From: Gemmatimonadales bacterium
GTDB lineage: Bacteria > Gemmatimonadota > Gemmatimonadetes > Longimicrobiales > Gaopeijiaceae
Length of the DNA: 64,000 bases
Reading direction: 5' to 3'
Assembly (NCBI GenBank): GCA_007692665.1
Contig: REBP01000109.1
Span: 36,135 to 100,134, forward strand
Below, piece by piece: positions 29,168 to 38,062 of this stretch (position 1 is its first letter; each line of letters opens with the position of its first letter). The notes below the pieces were generated by a model. That model saw only the letters and a list, made by a program, of their open reading frames with translations, made no database searches and had not been told where the DNA came from. Made by a program: the position numbers and the translations under genes.

Positions 29168-29234
29168 CACGAAAACCCGGTCCCTGTGGCAACCCTGATG
29201 GAGACCGGGGCTGCGGGGAGGGACCGGGTTCGTG
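29168..29234. terminator. Long hairpin between convergent pyrC and rpsT
   Basis: CACGAAAACCCGGTCCCT / AGGGACCGGGTTCGTG: 16 paired bases with a 2-nt bulge, 33-nt loop. Confidence 0.5.
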
Positions 29235-29264
29235 CGGGATCCTGTGCGGATCCTCGAGCAGGCG

Positions 29265-29528
29265 TCAGGCGGAGGCGCGCATCTCGTTCATGAACGTCTG
29301 CAGCTGCGACTTGGCGCGGGCCACCTTGTTCGGGTGGAAAAGCCGGCGGCGGGCGGCGCGGTCCAGGAGCGCGACCGCCGTCCGGTGGCGCGCCTCGGCG
29401 GTTTCGAGGTCTTCCGCAGTGCGCACCTGCTTGATGGCGGTGCGGATCCGGGAGCGGACGGCGCGGTTGCGGGCCTGGGCGTCGCGGCTGAGCTGCATCC
29501 GCTTCTTGGCACTCTTGATATTGGGCAT
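29265..29528 (-). CDS. rpsT: 30S ribosomal protein S20
   Basis: MPNIKSAKKRMQLSRDAQARNRAVRSRIRTAIKQVRTAEDLETAE...RRLFHPNKVARAKSQL. Confidence 0.96.
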   Translation of the reverse strand: MPNIKSAKKRMQLSRDAQARNRAVRSRIRTAIKQVRTAEDLETAEARHRTAVALLDRAARRRLFHPNKVARAKSQLQTFMNEMRASA

Positions 29529-29699
29529 TCGACAACATTCCGATGTGCAGGGTTAATGCAGAGTCCGGAAAGATACATGCCTCGGGTCAGCAGTTCAAGC
29601 GGCCGGGGCCGGCGGTGAACCATGGGCGGGCGCTGGAAGGTCCGCATCCGGCCGGCCCGGGGTGGCTTCCCGCCGGTGTGCCGGGTAGCTTCGCATCCA

Positions 29700-30482
29700 A
29701 TGGCAACGAACTCCGCATCTACCTTCGCCCCTGCTGACGACGGCGTCTACGTCATCGAGATCGAGCGCTTTCACGGGCCGCTCGACCTGCTCCTGCACCT
29801 GATCCGGCAGCAGGACATCGACGTGTTCGACATCCCCATTGCCCGGATCACCCGGCAGTTTCTCGAGGCGATCCAGGGGATCGGGCCCGGCGACCTGGAT
29901 CAGGCCGGCGAATTCCTCGAGATGGCCGCGACGCTGATCCGGATCAAGGCCCAGCTCCTCCTCCCCCGGCCGGAGTCGGACGACGACGAGGATCCCCGGG
30001 CCGAACTTGTGCGTCGCCTTCTCGAGTACGAGCAGATCCGTGAGATCTCCCAGCGCCTGGAACGGGCCGAAGCCGATCGGGCTCGGCGAAGGGTGCGCGG
30101 CTACGTCCCGCCCCGGCCACGGGCGGTGGTGGAGGAGACTCCGCTCGAGACGACATGGGACGAGGTCTACGAAGCCGCACTTGGCGTTTCGCTCCCGGAA
30201 TCCAGGGTGAGCGAGCACCGGGTCACCCCCCGCACCGTGTCCATGGATTCCAGGGTCGCACTGATCCTGGACCGCCTGGGCCGGGGCGCGGGGCTCCCGT
30301 TCACGAGCTTCCTCGGGGCCGGCGAGAACCGCATGCACGGAGTCATGACGCTTCTCGCCGGGCTGGAACTCACGCGGCGTCGTGCGATCTTTCTGAGGCA
30401 GACCGCTCCCTTCCACGAGCTCTGGCTCTACCGCCGCGAGGACGATGACCCCGAGGTCCTGGCAGAGGAGGAGCCGGCGTGA
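29700..30482 (+). CDS. scpA: Segregation and condensation protein A
   Basis: YVIEIERFHGPLDLLLHLIRQQDIDVFDIPIARITRQFLE...LDQAGEFLEMAATLIRIKAQLLLPR. Confidence 0.95.
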   Translation: MATNSASTFAPADDGVYVIEIERFHGPLDLLLHLIRQQDIDVFDIPIARITRQFLEAIQGIGPGDLDQAGEFLEMAATLIRIKAQLLLPRPESDDDEDPRAELVRRLLEYEQIREISQRLERAEADRARRRVRGYVPPRPRAVVEETPLETTWDEVYEAALGVSLPESRVSEHRVTPRTVSMDSRVALILDRLGRGAGLPFTSFLGAGENRMHGVMTLLAGLELTRRRAIFLRQTAPFHELWLYRREDDDPEVLAEEEPA

Positions 30483-30492
30483 GGCTTTCAGC

Positions 30493-31104
30493 ATGAGACC
30501 CGAACAGATCGTCGAGGCGATCCTCTTCGCCAGCGATGCGCCGCTCCGGGCCGAGGAGATCGCCCGGGCCGACGAAGCACTGGACGAGGACCAGGTGGAG
30601 GTCGCGATCCAGCAGCTGCGCCAGCTCTATCTGGAATCCGAACGGGCATTCGACCTCGTGGAGGTGGCCGGCGGCCACCAGCTCCTGACCCGCCCGGAGT
30701 TTGCCGGGTACCTGGAGCGCTTCGACACCATCCCCCGGCCTTCCAGGCTTTCCGGGCCTGCGCTGGAGACGCTGGCGATCATTGCCTACCGGCAGCCCAT
30801 CGGGCGCCTCGAGGTCGAGTACGTGAGGGGGGTGGGGGCCTCGGGGGTGATCCGCACGCTCCAGGAACGGGGGCTCGTTGACGTGGTCGGCCGGGGGGAA
30901 GGCATCGGGCGCCCCCTCCTCTACGGGACGACCCAGCGATTCCTCGAGCACTTCGGGTTCGAGTCCATGGAATCGCTACCCCGACCCGACGAACTCCCGG
31001 TGGTCCTTCGCGACCGGTCCATGACCATCCTCCCGGATGAAAGCCCGGAGGATCCGGACCAGGAGGAACTCCCCCTCGACGACCCGACCGGAGAACACCG
31101 ATGA
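30493..31104 (+). CDS. scpB: Segregation and condensation protein B
   Basis: [19 protein letters not shown]...[62 protein letters not shown]. Confidence 0.95.
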   Translation: MRPEQIVEAILFASDAPLRAEEIARADEALDEDQVEVAIQQLRQLYLESERAFDLVEVAGGHQLLTRPEFAGYLERFDTIPRPSRLSGPALETLAIIAYRQPIGRLEVEYVRGVGASGVIRTLQERGLVDVVGRGEGIGRPLLYGTTQRFLEHFGFESMESLPRPDELPVVLRDRSMTILPDESPEDPDQEELPLDDPTGEHR

Positions 31105-31883
31105 CCGAAGAAATGCGTCTCCAGAAGTACCTCTCCCGCGCGGGCGTTGCGTCGCGCCGCGAGGCCGAGCGACTGATCCTCCAGGGTCGGGTGCGCATGA
31201 ATGGCGAGCGCGTCGTGGAGCTGGGGACCAGGGTCGACCCGGCGACAGACCGGGTGGAGGTGGACGGAAAGGCCGTGGGGCTCCAGGCCACGCGCTGGAT
31301 CCTCCTCCACAAGCCCCGGGGCGTGCTCACGACCCGGCGGGATCCGGAGGGGCGGCCCACCGTGTACAGCCTCCTGCCGGAGAATGCCCGGGACCTCCCG
31401 TACCTCGGGCGCCTGGACCGGAACACCGAGGGGCTTCTCGTCTTCACGAACTCGGGCGATGCGCTCCACGCGCTCACGCACCCGTCGTCCCGGGTGCCGC
31501 GCCGCTACCTCGCCCGCGTGGTTGGGGTTCCCGACGCGGGAGCGATCCAGGCCCTCGAGGCGGGGGTGGAGCTGGAAGACGGGATCGCCCGGTTCGAGGA
31601 CGTGGCCGTCGTTCGGAAGCTCTCCGAGGAGAGCGCGCTCCTGAAGCTGACGCTCCGGGAGGGTCGAAAGCGGGAGGTGCGGCGGGCCATGGAGGCGGTG
31701 GGCCACCCGGTTCGGGGCCTCCGGCGCACAGCCTTCGGCCCCCTGCGGCTGGGGGATCTTCCCTCGGGGTCGTGGCGGGACCTGACTCCCCAGGAGATCT
31801 CGGCCCTCCGCCAGGCCGGAGGGATGTCGGCCCGGCCGGCGAACAAGCCGGCGAACAAGCCGGCGAACAGGAAAGGGTCATGA
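31101..31883 (+). CDS. RsuA/RluB-family rRNA pseudouridine synthase
   Basis: ATGA overlap with scpB; S4 domain [79 protein letters not shown]. Confidence 0.94.
   Translation: MTEEMRLQKYLSRAGVASRREAERLILQGRVRMNGERVVELGTRVDPATDRVEVDGKAVGLQATRWILLHKPRGVLTTRRDPEGRPTVYSLLPENARDLPYLGRLDRNTEGLLVFTNSGDALHALTHPSSRVPRRYLARVVGVPDAGAIQALEAGVELEDGIARFEDVAVVRKLSEESALLKLTLREGRKREVRRAMEAVGHPVRGLRRTAFGPLRLGDLPSGSWRDLTPQEISALRQAGGMSARPANKPANKPANRKGS
31835..31870. repeat. 12-bp tandem repeat GCCGGCGAACAA (3 copies) at the 3' end of the pseudouridine synthase gene
   Basis: GCCGGCGAACAA|GCCGGCGAACAA|GCCGGCGAACAG; encodes ...[12 protein letters not shown].... Confidence 0.9.
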
Positions 31884-32530
31884 CCCGGAACCCCGACGGA
31901 ACCGATGCCCTCACGGTCCTGGATCACCCCCTCGTCCAGCACAAGCTCTCCCATCTCCGGGCCCGCTCCACGACCAAGAAGCAGTTCAGGGAACTCGTGG
32001 ACGAGATCGCCACCCTGATGGCCTACGAGGTCACCCGCGAACTCCCGCTGGAGGAGGTGGAAGTCCAGACGCCGCTGGAGCGGACGACCACGCGGCGGAT
32101 CCGGGGGAAGAAGCTCGTGGTGGTGCCGATTCTCAGGGCGGGTCTCGGCATGGTGGACGGGATCCTGCGCCTCGTGCCGGGCGCGCGGGTGGGGCACGTC
32201 GGGCTCTACCGGGACGAGGAAACCCTGGAGCCGGTGACGTATTATCTTAAGATTCCGGGCGGTGCAGCGAATCGGGACTTCATCGTTGTCGACCCCATGC
32301 TCGCCACCGGGGGTTCGGCTGCGGAAGCGGTCCGGCTCCTCAAGGTTCGGGGTGCAACCTCCATCCGGTTCATGTGCCTGGTGGCGGCGCCGGAGGGGGT
32401 GCATTTCCTCTCCGAGGCGCACCCCGACGTGCCGATCTTCGCGGCTGCACTGGACCGGCAGCTGGATGATCGGGGTTATATCCTCCCCGGGCTGGGCGAC
32501 GCCGGGGACCGACTGTTCGGGACGCGTTGA
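31880..32530 (+). CDS. upp: Uracil phosphoribosyltransferase
   Basis: [79 protein letters not shown]. Confidence 0.95.
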   Translation: MTRNPDGTDALTVLDHPLVQHKLSHLRARSTTKKQFRELVDEIATLMAYEVTRELPLEEVEVQTPLERTTTRRIRGKKLVVVPILRAGLGMVDGILRLVPGARVGHVGLYRDEETLEPVTYYLKIPGGAANRDFIVVDPMLATGGSAAEAVRLLKVRGATSIRFMCLVAAPEGVHFLSEAHPDVPIFAAALDRQLDDRGYILPGLGDAGDRLFGTR

Positions 32531-32602
32531 ACATGGGAGGGGCCCGTGGCCCGTCCCGGACAGAACGCAAGTCCAGACCTGTTCTCACGACCAAGGAGTG
32601 CC

Positions 32603-33691
32603 ATGCTTAACCACGACGAACTGGTGGATATCTACCGAGGCAATCGCGACCGCAGGGTCCTGAGCGTCTACCTCGACGGCAAGGCCACCGACTTTGCCGA
32701 ACGGAATGCCTGGCGCCGCCGGCTGGAGCAGGCGCTGGTGGAGGCACGAGGCGCGGTCAACGGCGAACCCGAAGAGGCGTCGGCCTTCGAGAAGGCCCAG
32801 AAGGCGGTGGAGGGTGCCCTCGCCGAGTACTCCAACTTCCTTCCCGATCGCGGATGGGTGGGGTTTGCCACGGCCGACGGGATGATCCATTCCGGGGCGG
32901 TCCGGGTGCCCATGCCGGACCTGATCCGGTGGGAAAACGGCATCCGGGTGGCTCCGTACGTCCGGGCGCTCAAGCAGGAGCGCATGGTGGTCACGGTTCT
33001 CGTGGATTCTCGCCGCGCGAGAATCTTCGAGTACGTGGGCGGTGAACTGACCGAGCCGGAGAACCTGAACGCCGAAACATTCCTCGGCGATCTTACCGAC
33101 ATCAACCAGTCCAAGCGCCCCACGGGCCACTCGGGGATGCGGGGGCAGACCGGCACCGACGCGGCACAGAAATTCCTGGGCGTCGGTTCGGAGCGCATGA
33201 TGAAGAAGCTGGCGGAGCGGGTCGTGGAGCGGGTCGGCACCGACGGCCACCTGGTGGTGGGCGGCACTCCGGAGGCCGTGGCCCAGGCCCGGGACCACCT
33301 CCCCGACGGGCTCGCCACCCGGACCATCGAATGGTCATCGCTTCGGGTGGAGATGCCCGAGGCGGAGGTTCGCGAAGCGGTGGAAGCTGCCGCGTCCAAG
33401 CTCAACCAGGCCCACCAGGAGCGCCACCTTTCGGAGGTCATCGACCTGGCGCGAAGCGGGGGCAAGGGCGCACTTGGTGCCGACCCGGTCCTGAAGGCGC
33501 TCCGCGAGTCTCGCGTGGACACGCTCTTCCTGACCCGCGGATTCATCCGCGCGAACCCGGAATACGCCGATCACATGGTGGGGACCGCCTTCGAGCAGCA
33601 CGCCGAGGTGGAGGAACTCTCGTTCGAGGGCGCCGAACGCCTCGACACCGCCGGCGAGGGCGTGGCCGCCCGCCTGAGATACACGATCTGA
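32603..33691 (+). CDS. Bacterial eRF1-like (baeRF / Vms1-type) domain protein
   Basis: AAGGAG 5 nt upstream of ATG; VTVLVDSRRARIFEYVGGELTE, GHSGMRGQTGTDAAQKFLG...ERMMKKLAERVVE, HLVVGGTPEAVAQARDHLPDGL, and C-terminal VDTLFLTRGF match the eRF1-like layout. Confidence 0.75.
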   Translation: MLNHDELVDIYRGNRDRRVLSVYLDGKATDFAERNAWRRRLEQALVEARGAVNGEPEEASAFEKAQKAVEGALAEYSNFLPDRGWVGFATADGMIHSGAVRVPMPDLIRWENGIRVAPYVRALKQERMVVTVLVDSRRARIFEYVGGELTEPENLNAETFLGDLTDINQSKRPTGHSGMRGQTGTDAAQKFLGVGSERMMKKLAERVVERVGTDGHLVVGGTPEAVAQARDHLPDGLATRTIEWSSLRVEMPEAEVREAVEAAASKLNQAHQERHLSEVIDLARSGGKGALGADPVLKALRESRVDTLFLTRGFIRANPEYADHMVGTAFEQHAEVEELSFEGAERLDTAGEGVAARLRYTI

Positions 33692-33715
33692 CCCATACCC
33701 TCGAATCTACCGGTC

Positions 33716-33753
33716 CTGACACCGTGGGGGCTCCGCAGTCCCCACGGTGTCAG
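33716..33753 (+). terminator. Strong hairpin between the baeRF gene and wecB
   Basis: Perfect 14-bp inverted repeat CTGACACCGTGGGG / CCCCACGGTGTCAG, 10-nt loop, 25 nt after the upstream stop codon. Confidence 0.7.
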
Positions 33754-33782
33754 CCGTGTTTCCATACTCCGGAGTCACGCGA

Positions 33783-34892
33783 ATGCGAGTGATGCTCGTG
33801 GCCGGCGCTCGGCCGAACTTCATGAAGGTCGCCCCCATCCTGGCCAACCTGGAATCTCGCGGGATCGAGAGCATCCTGGTCCACACGGGGCAGCACTACG
33901 ACGCGGCGCTCTCCGACGCCTTCTTCCGCGACCTGGAGATCAAGGCGCCGGATCACCACCTGGAGGTGGGCTCGGGATCCCACGCCGTCCAGACGGCCCG
34001 GGTCATGGAGGCCTTCGAGCCGGTACTGCTCGACGAGGCGCCGGACTGGGTCGTCGTCGTGGGGGATGTGAATTCGACGCTGGCGACGGCCCTGGTCGCC
34101 TCGAAGCTGAAGGCGGAGGTGGGCTGCCATGTTGCCCACGTCGAGGCCGGCCTCCGGAGCCGGGACTGGCGCATGCCCGAGGAGGTGAACCGGGTGCTCA
34201 CCGACCAGCTGGCGGACCTCCTGCTCACGCCAAGCCGCGACGCCCGCCAGCACCTGGAGGCGGAGGGCATCGACGCGGCCCGGATTCGCTTTGTCGGAAA
34301 CGTCATGATCGACACGCTGCTCCGGCGGCTTCCGGCGGCCCGGGAACGTGCGACCCCCGCCGCCCACGGCCTCCGCGCCCACGAGTACGCCGTGGCCACC
34401 GTACATCGTCCCTCGAACGTGGACGGTGCCGGGGAGCTGCGCACGATCCTGGAGTCGCTCGGTGCCGTGGCCCGGAGTCTCCCGGTCGTTCTGCCCCTGC
34501 ACCCTCGCACCGCGGGGAGCATCGAACGGCACGGCCTGGGGGGACTCCTGGAGCCCCTCACCATCACCCCGCCGCTGGGCTACCTCGACATGCTGGGCCT
34601 CCTGGACCAGGCCCGGGTGGTGCTCACCGATTCCGGTGGCATCCAGGAGGAGACCACGGCCCTCGGCATCCCCTGTGTGACCCTGCGCGAGCAGACGGAG
34701 CGCCCCATCACGGTGACGGAGGGTACGAACCGCCTCGCGCCCTGGCCGCTTTCCGAGGCCGGTGTACTCGAGGCGTTCTCCGCCGCCATGGCCGACGGCG
34801 CGGAGCGGAGGCCTGCCCCCGACGGATGGGACGGAAAGGCGGCCGTGCGCATCGTGGACGCGCTCCTCGACCCGGGGGCCGGGGCCCGCTGA
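33783..34892 (+). CDS. wecB: UDP-N-acetylglucosamine 2-epimerase (non-hydrolysing)
   Basis: MLVAGARPNFMKVAPILANLE, VHTGQHYD, GDVNSTLATALVASKL, VAHVEAGLRSRDWRMPEEVNRVLTDQLADLLLTPS, TDSGGIQEETTALGIPCVTLREQTERPITVTEGTN. Confidence 0.95.
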   Translation: MRVMLVAGARPNFMKVAPILANLESRGIESILVHTGQHYDAALSDAFFRDLEIKAPDHHLEVGSGSHAVQTARVMEAFEPVLLDEAPDWVVVVGDVNSTLATALVASKLKAEVGCHVAHVEAGLRSRDWRMPEEVNRVLTDQLADLLLTPSRDARQHLEAEGIDAARIRFVGNVMIDTLLRRLPAARERATPAAHGLRAHEYAVATVHRPSNVDGAGELRTILESLGAVARSLPVVLPLHPRTAGSIERHGLGGLLEPLTITPPLGYLDMLGLLDQARVVLTDSGGIQEETTALGIPCVTLREQTERPITVTEGTNRLAPWPLSEAGVLEAFSAAMADGAERRPAPDGWDGKAAVRIVDALLDPGAGAR

Positions 34893-34901
34893 TCGGGCGG
34901 C

Positions 34902-35114
34902 CTAGTCGTCGCCGTTCCGCCTGCGCCGCAGGGCCATCATGCCCACGGGGATCGCGATCATGCCCGCGAGGGCCGCGCCGGCTCGGGTCGTGAACAGGCC
35001 CTTCGCGCCCTTCGCTGCCACCAGTGCCTTGGTCCCCTTGATGGGGTGGCGGACCATGAAGGTGGCCTTCGGTGCCTTGGCATATCCAACGAGCTTCGCA
35101 ATTCTGCTCAGCAT
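34902..35114 (-). CDS. Small basic single-TM protein of unknown function (70 aa)
   Basis: MLSRIAKLVGYAKAPKATFMVRHPIKGTKALVAAKGAKGLFTTRAGAALAGMIAIPVGMMALRRRRNGDD; GGAG upstream of ATG; co-directional with the ATP-grasp gene. Confidence 0.6.
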   Translation of the reverse strand: MLSRIAKLVGYAKAPKATFMVRHPIKGTKALVAAKGAKGLFTTRAGAALAGMIAIPVGMMALRRRRNGDD

Positions 35115-35185
35115 GACGGTTCTCCGGTTTCTGGTTCGGGATGTTGTGCTCACCCCTGCCAGATGCAACAACCGTGCAAGCCGTC

Positions 35186-36640
35186 TCAGGTCTCCAGCCG
35201 GTCCAGAAACCACCGGGTGAGGCTGATCCAGACGGAATCCCCTTCCGCCGCGTCCTCCACACCGTGGTCCAGGTTGGGGTTGTCGTTGACCTCGATGACC
35301 ACGACCCCCTCCGGCGTCTCCTTGAGATCCACCCCGTAGAAGCCGCTCCCGATGCAGCGGGCGGCCCGGAGCCCCACGTCGAGCACCTCGGGAGGCGTCT
35401 CGGAGAGCGGAATGGTGCGGAAGCCCCCTTCGATGGGAGCCCTGCCCGCCCGGTGGTTCACGATCTGCCAGTGCTGCTTCGCCATGAGGTACTGGACTGC
35501 GAAGAGAGGGCGACCATCGAGGACCCCCAGGCGCCAGTCAAACGACGTGGGCATGAATTTCTGCGCGATGAGGATATCCGAAGCCTCCATCCAGGCCCGG
35601 GCCAGCGTCGTGAACTCGGCCATCGATCCAACTTTCTTCACGCCGCGCGAGAAGGAGGAGTCGGGGATCTTGAGCACCAGCGGGAAGCCCAGTTCATCCG
35701 CCGCCCGCTGGAAATCCTCCTCCTCCGCGATCATTCGAGTGGGCGGCACCGCGATCCCGTTCGCCGTCATCAACTCGTTCAGGTAGACCTTGTTCGTGCA
35801 GCGGATCATGGAGGCGGGATCATCGATGACAGGCATCCCCTCCTGGACGGCCCGCCGGGCAAAGCGGTAGGTGTGGTTCGAAATCGAGGTGGTTTCGCGG
35901 ATGAAGAGCGCATCGAAATTAGCGAGGCGCGAAAGGTCCCGCCGTCCGATGGGTTCCACCTCCACCCCCAGGCGCGCCGCGATGCGCGCCCAGTGCCTGA
36001 GGGAAGCCATTGACGAGGGCGGAAGCTCCTCCTTCGGGTCGCAGAGCGTCGCGAAAGAGTATCGAGCCGGCGTGCGCTGTCGTGGGTCCCGCCACTGGCG
36101 AGCGGTGAACGTCGCCATGGCGGCCATGAATCGGACCCTCTCCTCCGGCCCGATCTTCATCAGGGGAACGAAGGCGATCTTCTGGATCTTCGCCCACGTT
36201 CCCGGAACGACGGTGACCTCGAGGGCCGGCGCCCGGAACCAGTCGAACAGGAGCCTCCCGAACCGCTCGAACCTGGGATCCGCCGCGTACCCAAAGTGGA
36301 TTCTGAGCGTCCACGGTGCCGGGCTCATCTCGCCGCTCAGCGCGCGGTTCAGCGAAGCCTCGAGTTCGGGGAGGGCATTTTCGTACAGTTTCCGCTCGGA
36401 GAGATCGATCATCGTCTCCACCGAGGGGATGACCCGGTGTCCGCGGGCTTCGGCGAGAAGCGATGCGTAATAGCCCCGGCTCTGGTAGCTGTAGGATCTC
36501 GAGAGGTTGATGACCTTGGGGCGCTGGCCCCGGAAGAGCCCGGGCTGCGCGAGGTATTCGCGGCTCGTGATGACCCTGTGCGGCGTGGAACCGGAGTCGA
36601 GATCGGTGAGCTTGCCCGTGAGAACAACCCAGATGGCCAT
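35186..36640 (-). CDS. RimK-like ATP-grasp ligase with RLAN-type N-terminal domain
   Basis: MAIWVVLTGKLTDLDSG... N-terminal region; ATP-grasp core FPLVLKIPDSSFSRGVKKV...DWRLGVLDGRPLFAVQYLM...GSGFYGVDLKETPEGVVVIEVNDNPNLDHGVED. Confidence 0.88.
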   Translation of the reverse strand: MAIWVVLTGKLTDLDSGSTPHRVITSREYLAQPGLFRGQRPKVINLSRSYSYQSRGYYASLLAEARGHRVIPSVETMIDLSERKLYENALPELEASLNRALSGEMSPAPWTLRIHFGYAADPRFERFGRLLFDWFRAPALEVTVVPGTWAKIQKIAFVPLMKIGPEERVRFMAAMATFTARQWRDPRQRTPARYSFATLCDPKEELPPSSMASLRHWARIAARLGVEVEPIGRRDLSRLANFDALFIRETTSISNHTYRFARRAVQEGMPVIDDPASMIRCTNKVYLNELMTANGIAVPPTRMIAEEEDFQRAADELGFPLVLKIPDSSFSRGVKKVGSMAEFTTLARAWMEASDILIAQKFMPTSFDWRLGVLDGRPLFAVQYLMAKQHWQIVNHRAGRAPIEGGFRTIPLSETPPEVLDVGLRAARCIGSGFYGVDLKETPEGVVVIEVNDNPNLDHGVEDAAEGDSVWISLTRWFLDRLET

Positions 36641-36641
36641 G

Positions 36642-37799
36642 TCAGCGCCCACCATCCAGCAGGACGGCCGCCCGGAGCCCCGGCCGCCCGAACCGGGCCA
36701 TGCGGTCGAACACCGCGTGGGGCACGGGGAGATTTGCGGCGTCGGCCGTGGTCTCGCCTTCCTCGTCGTCGACCCAGGGGTCGTGGATCAGGATGTGGCG
36801 CCCGTCGTCGCCATGGGCGAGCACCCAGTGCGGCACCCGCTTGCCGAACATGTAGTATCCGCTCACGAGGACGATGGCCATGCCCCCCGCCCGGATCACT
36901 CCCCGGATCTCGTTCAGCGTGAAGGCGCGACGCTCCACCGGAATACGGTACGCCTTTGCCCGGACCCGGAAATCCGCCTGCGCGAGTGCCATGACCTGCT
37001 TCTTTTCCACGCTCCGCACCGAGTCCATGAACAGGAGGTCCCCGGTGGATACGAGGATCCTGGGCCTCAGGCCCCGCTCGTGGGCTGCCACCGCCAGGCC
37101 GAACGGTTCGCAGCCCCCCATCCCCGACATCATGAACACGGTCGTGGACTCCCGCCACAGCCGGATCTCGAGCACGGGACCTGCGTCCAGGGCGGGGTTC
37201 TCCCGGGCCAGCGCCATCATCAGGCAGGCGGGGCCACAGGTGAAGTCGGTGGTCTGCTCGAAGTAGGGGGTTCCCGAGGCCAGCGGGGTGTCGCCGCGAA
37301 GCGTCTTCTCGAACCGGAGCGCGGCCGTCCCGTCGGCGTAGTAGTCGGGGGCGCGGCCGATGGGACGGTACCCGCGGCTCTCGTAGAGCGCGATGGCACC
37401 GGGATTGTCCTCCCTCACCTCCAGCCTCAGCAGCATCCGGTCGTGGTCGAACGCGGCTTCTTCCGCGGCCTCGAGCAGGACGCCACCGTACCCCCGGCCC
37501 GCCGCGTCCGGGTGAACGGCGATGGAGTACAGCCGCGCGAGGGCCGTACCCCGGCGAAAGAGGACCATGGCGTACCCCAGGACAACCGCGTCCTCACCGG
37601 CGCCCGGACGGGCCTTGATGACCAGGGTCTCGGCCGTCTCCCGGTCAATGAGCGCCCGGAACGATCGTCGGGAGATCCGGTCCGCCGGGAAGGCGGCCTC
37701 CTCGATGGCCACCAGCCGATCGAGATCTGCTGCCGTGGCGTTCCGAACGGCGTGCCCCCCCGGGGGGCGCGAAAGGGAGCGGGAAGGGAGAACGTTCAC
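36642..37799 (-). CDS. GNAT N-acetyltransferase fused to a C39-like cysteine peptidase
   Basis: GNAT: LYSIAVHPDAAGRGYGGVLLEAAEEAA...LRLEVREDNPGAIALYESRGYRPIGRAPDYYADG; peptidase: PYFEQTTDFTCGPACLMMAL (Cys), VPHWVLAHGDDGRHILIHDPW (His/Asp). Confidence 0.9.
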   Translation of the reverse strand: MNVLPSRSLSRPPGGHAVRNATAADLDRLVAIEEAAFPADRISRRSFRALIDRETAETLVIKARPGAGEDAVVLGYAMVLFRRGTALARLYSIAVHPDAAGRGYGGVLLEAAEEAAFDHDRMLLRLEVREDNPGAIALYESRGYRPIGRAPDYYADGTAALRFEKTLRGDTPLASGTPYFEQTTDFTCGPACLMMALARENPALDAGPVLEIRLWRESTTVFMMSGMGGCEPFGLAVAAHERGLRPRILVSTGDLLFMDSVRSVEKKQVMALAQADFRVRAKAYRIPVERRAFTLNEIRGVIRAGGMAIVLVSGYYMFGKRVPHWVLAHGDDGRHILIHDPWVDDEEGETTADAANLPVPHAVFDRMARFGRPGLRAAVLLDGGR

Positions 37800-37853
37800 G
37801 AGTCAAAGATCGCGGATCCCCGCCGGCTTCACGAGGGCTCTACCCCCCCAGCG

Positions 37854-37882
37854 TTGACAGGGGCCCGCTCTCGCAACAACCT
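37854..37882 (+). promoter_or_regulatory. Candidate tRNA promoter (-35 TTGACA, 17 nt, -10 CAACCT)
   Basis: Exact TTGACA -35 hexamer; weak -10; followed 39 nt later by the tRNA. Confidence 0.4.
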
Positions 37883-37921
37883 TGCGGGGCCCCCGGCTTC
37901 CCTCTTGCCGATGTTCTTCAA

Positions 37922-37995
37922 GGGCCCGTAGCTCAGTTGGTCAGAGCAGGGGACTCATAATCCCACGGTCGCAGGTTCGAGCCCTGCCGGGCCCA
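37922..37995 (+). tRNA. tRNA with CAU anticodon (elongator Met or Ile2)
   Basis: GGGCCCG/CGGGCCC acceptor stem, TAGCTCAGTTGGTCAGAGCA D-arm, GGGGA-CTCATAA-TCCC anticodon arm, GCAGG-TTCGAGC-CCTGC T-arm, discriminator A; CCA not encoded. Confidence 0.93.
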
Positions 37996-38062
37996 TCACT
38001 CGAGGCCCGCCGGCACCCGGTGTCGGCGGGCCACCGTCATCCAGCTTTCCACCCCGAGCGCC

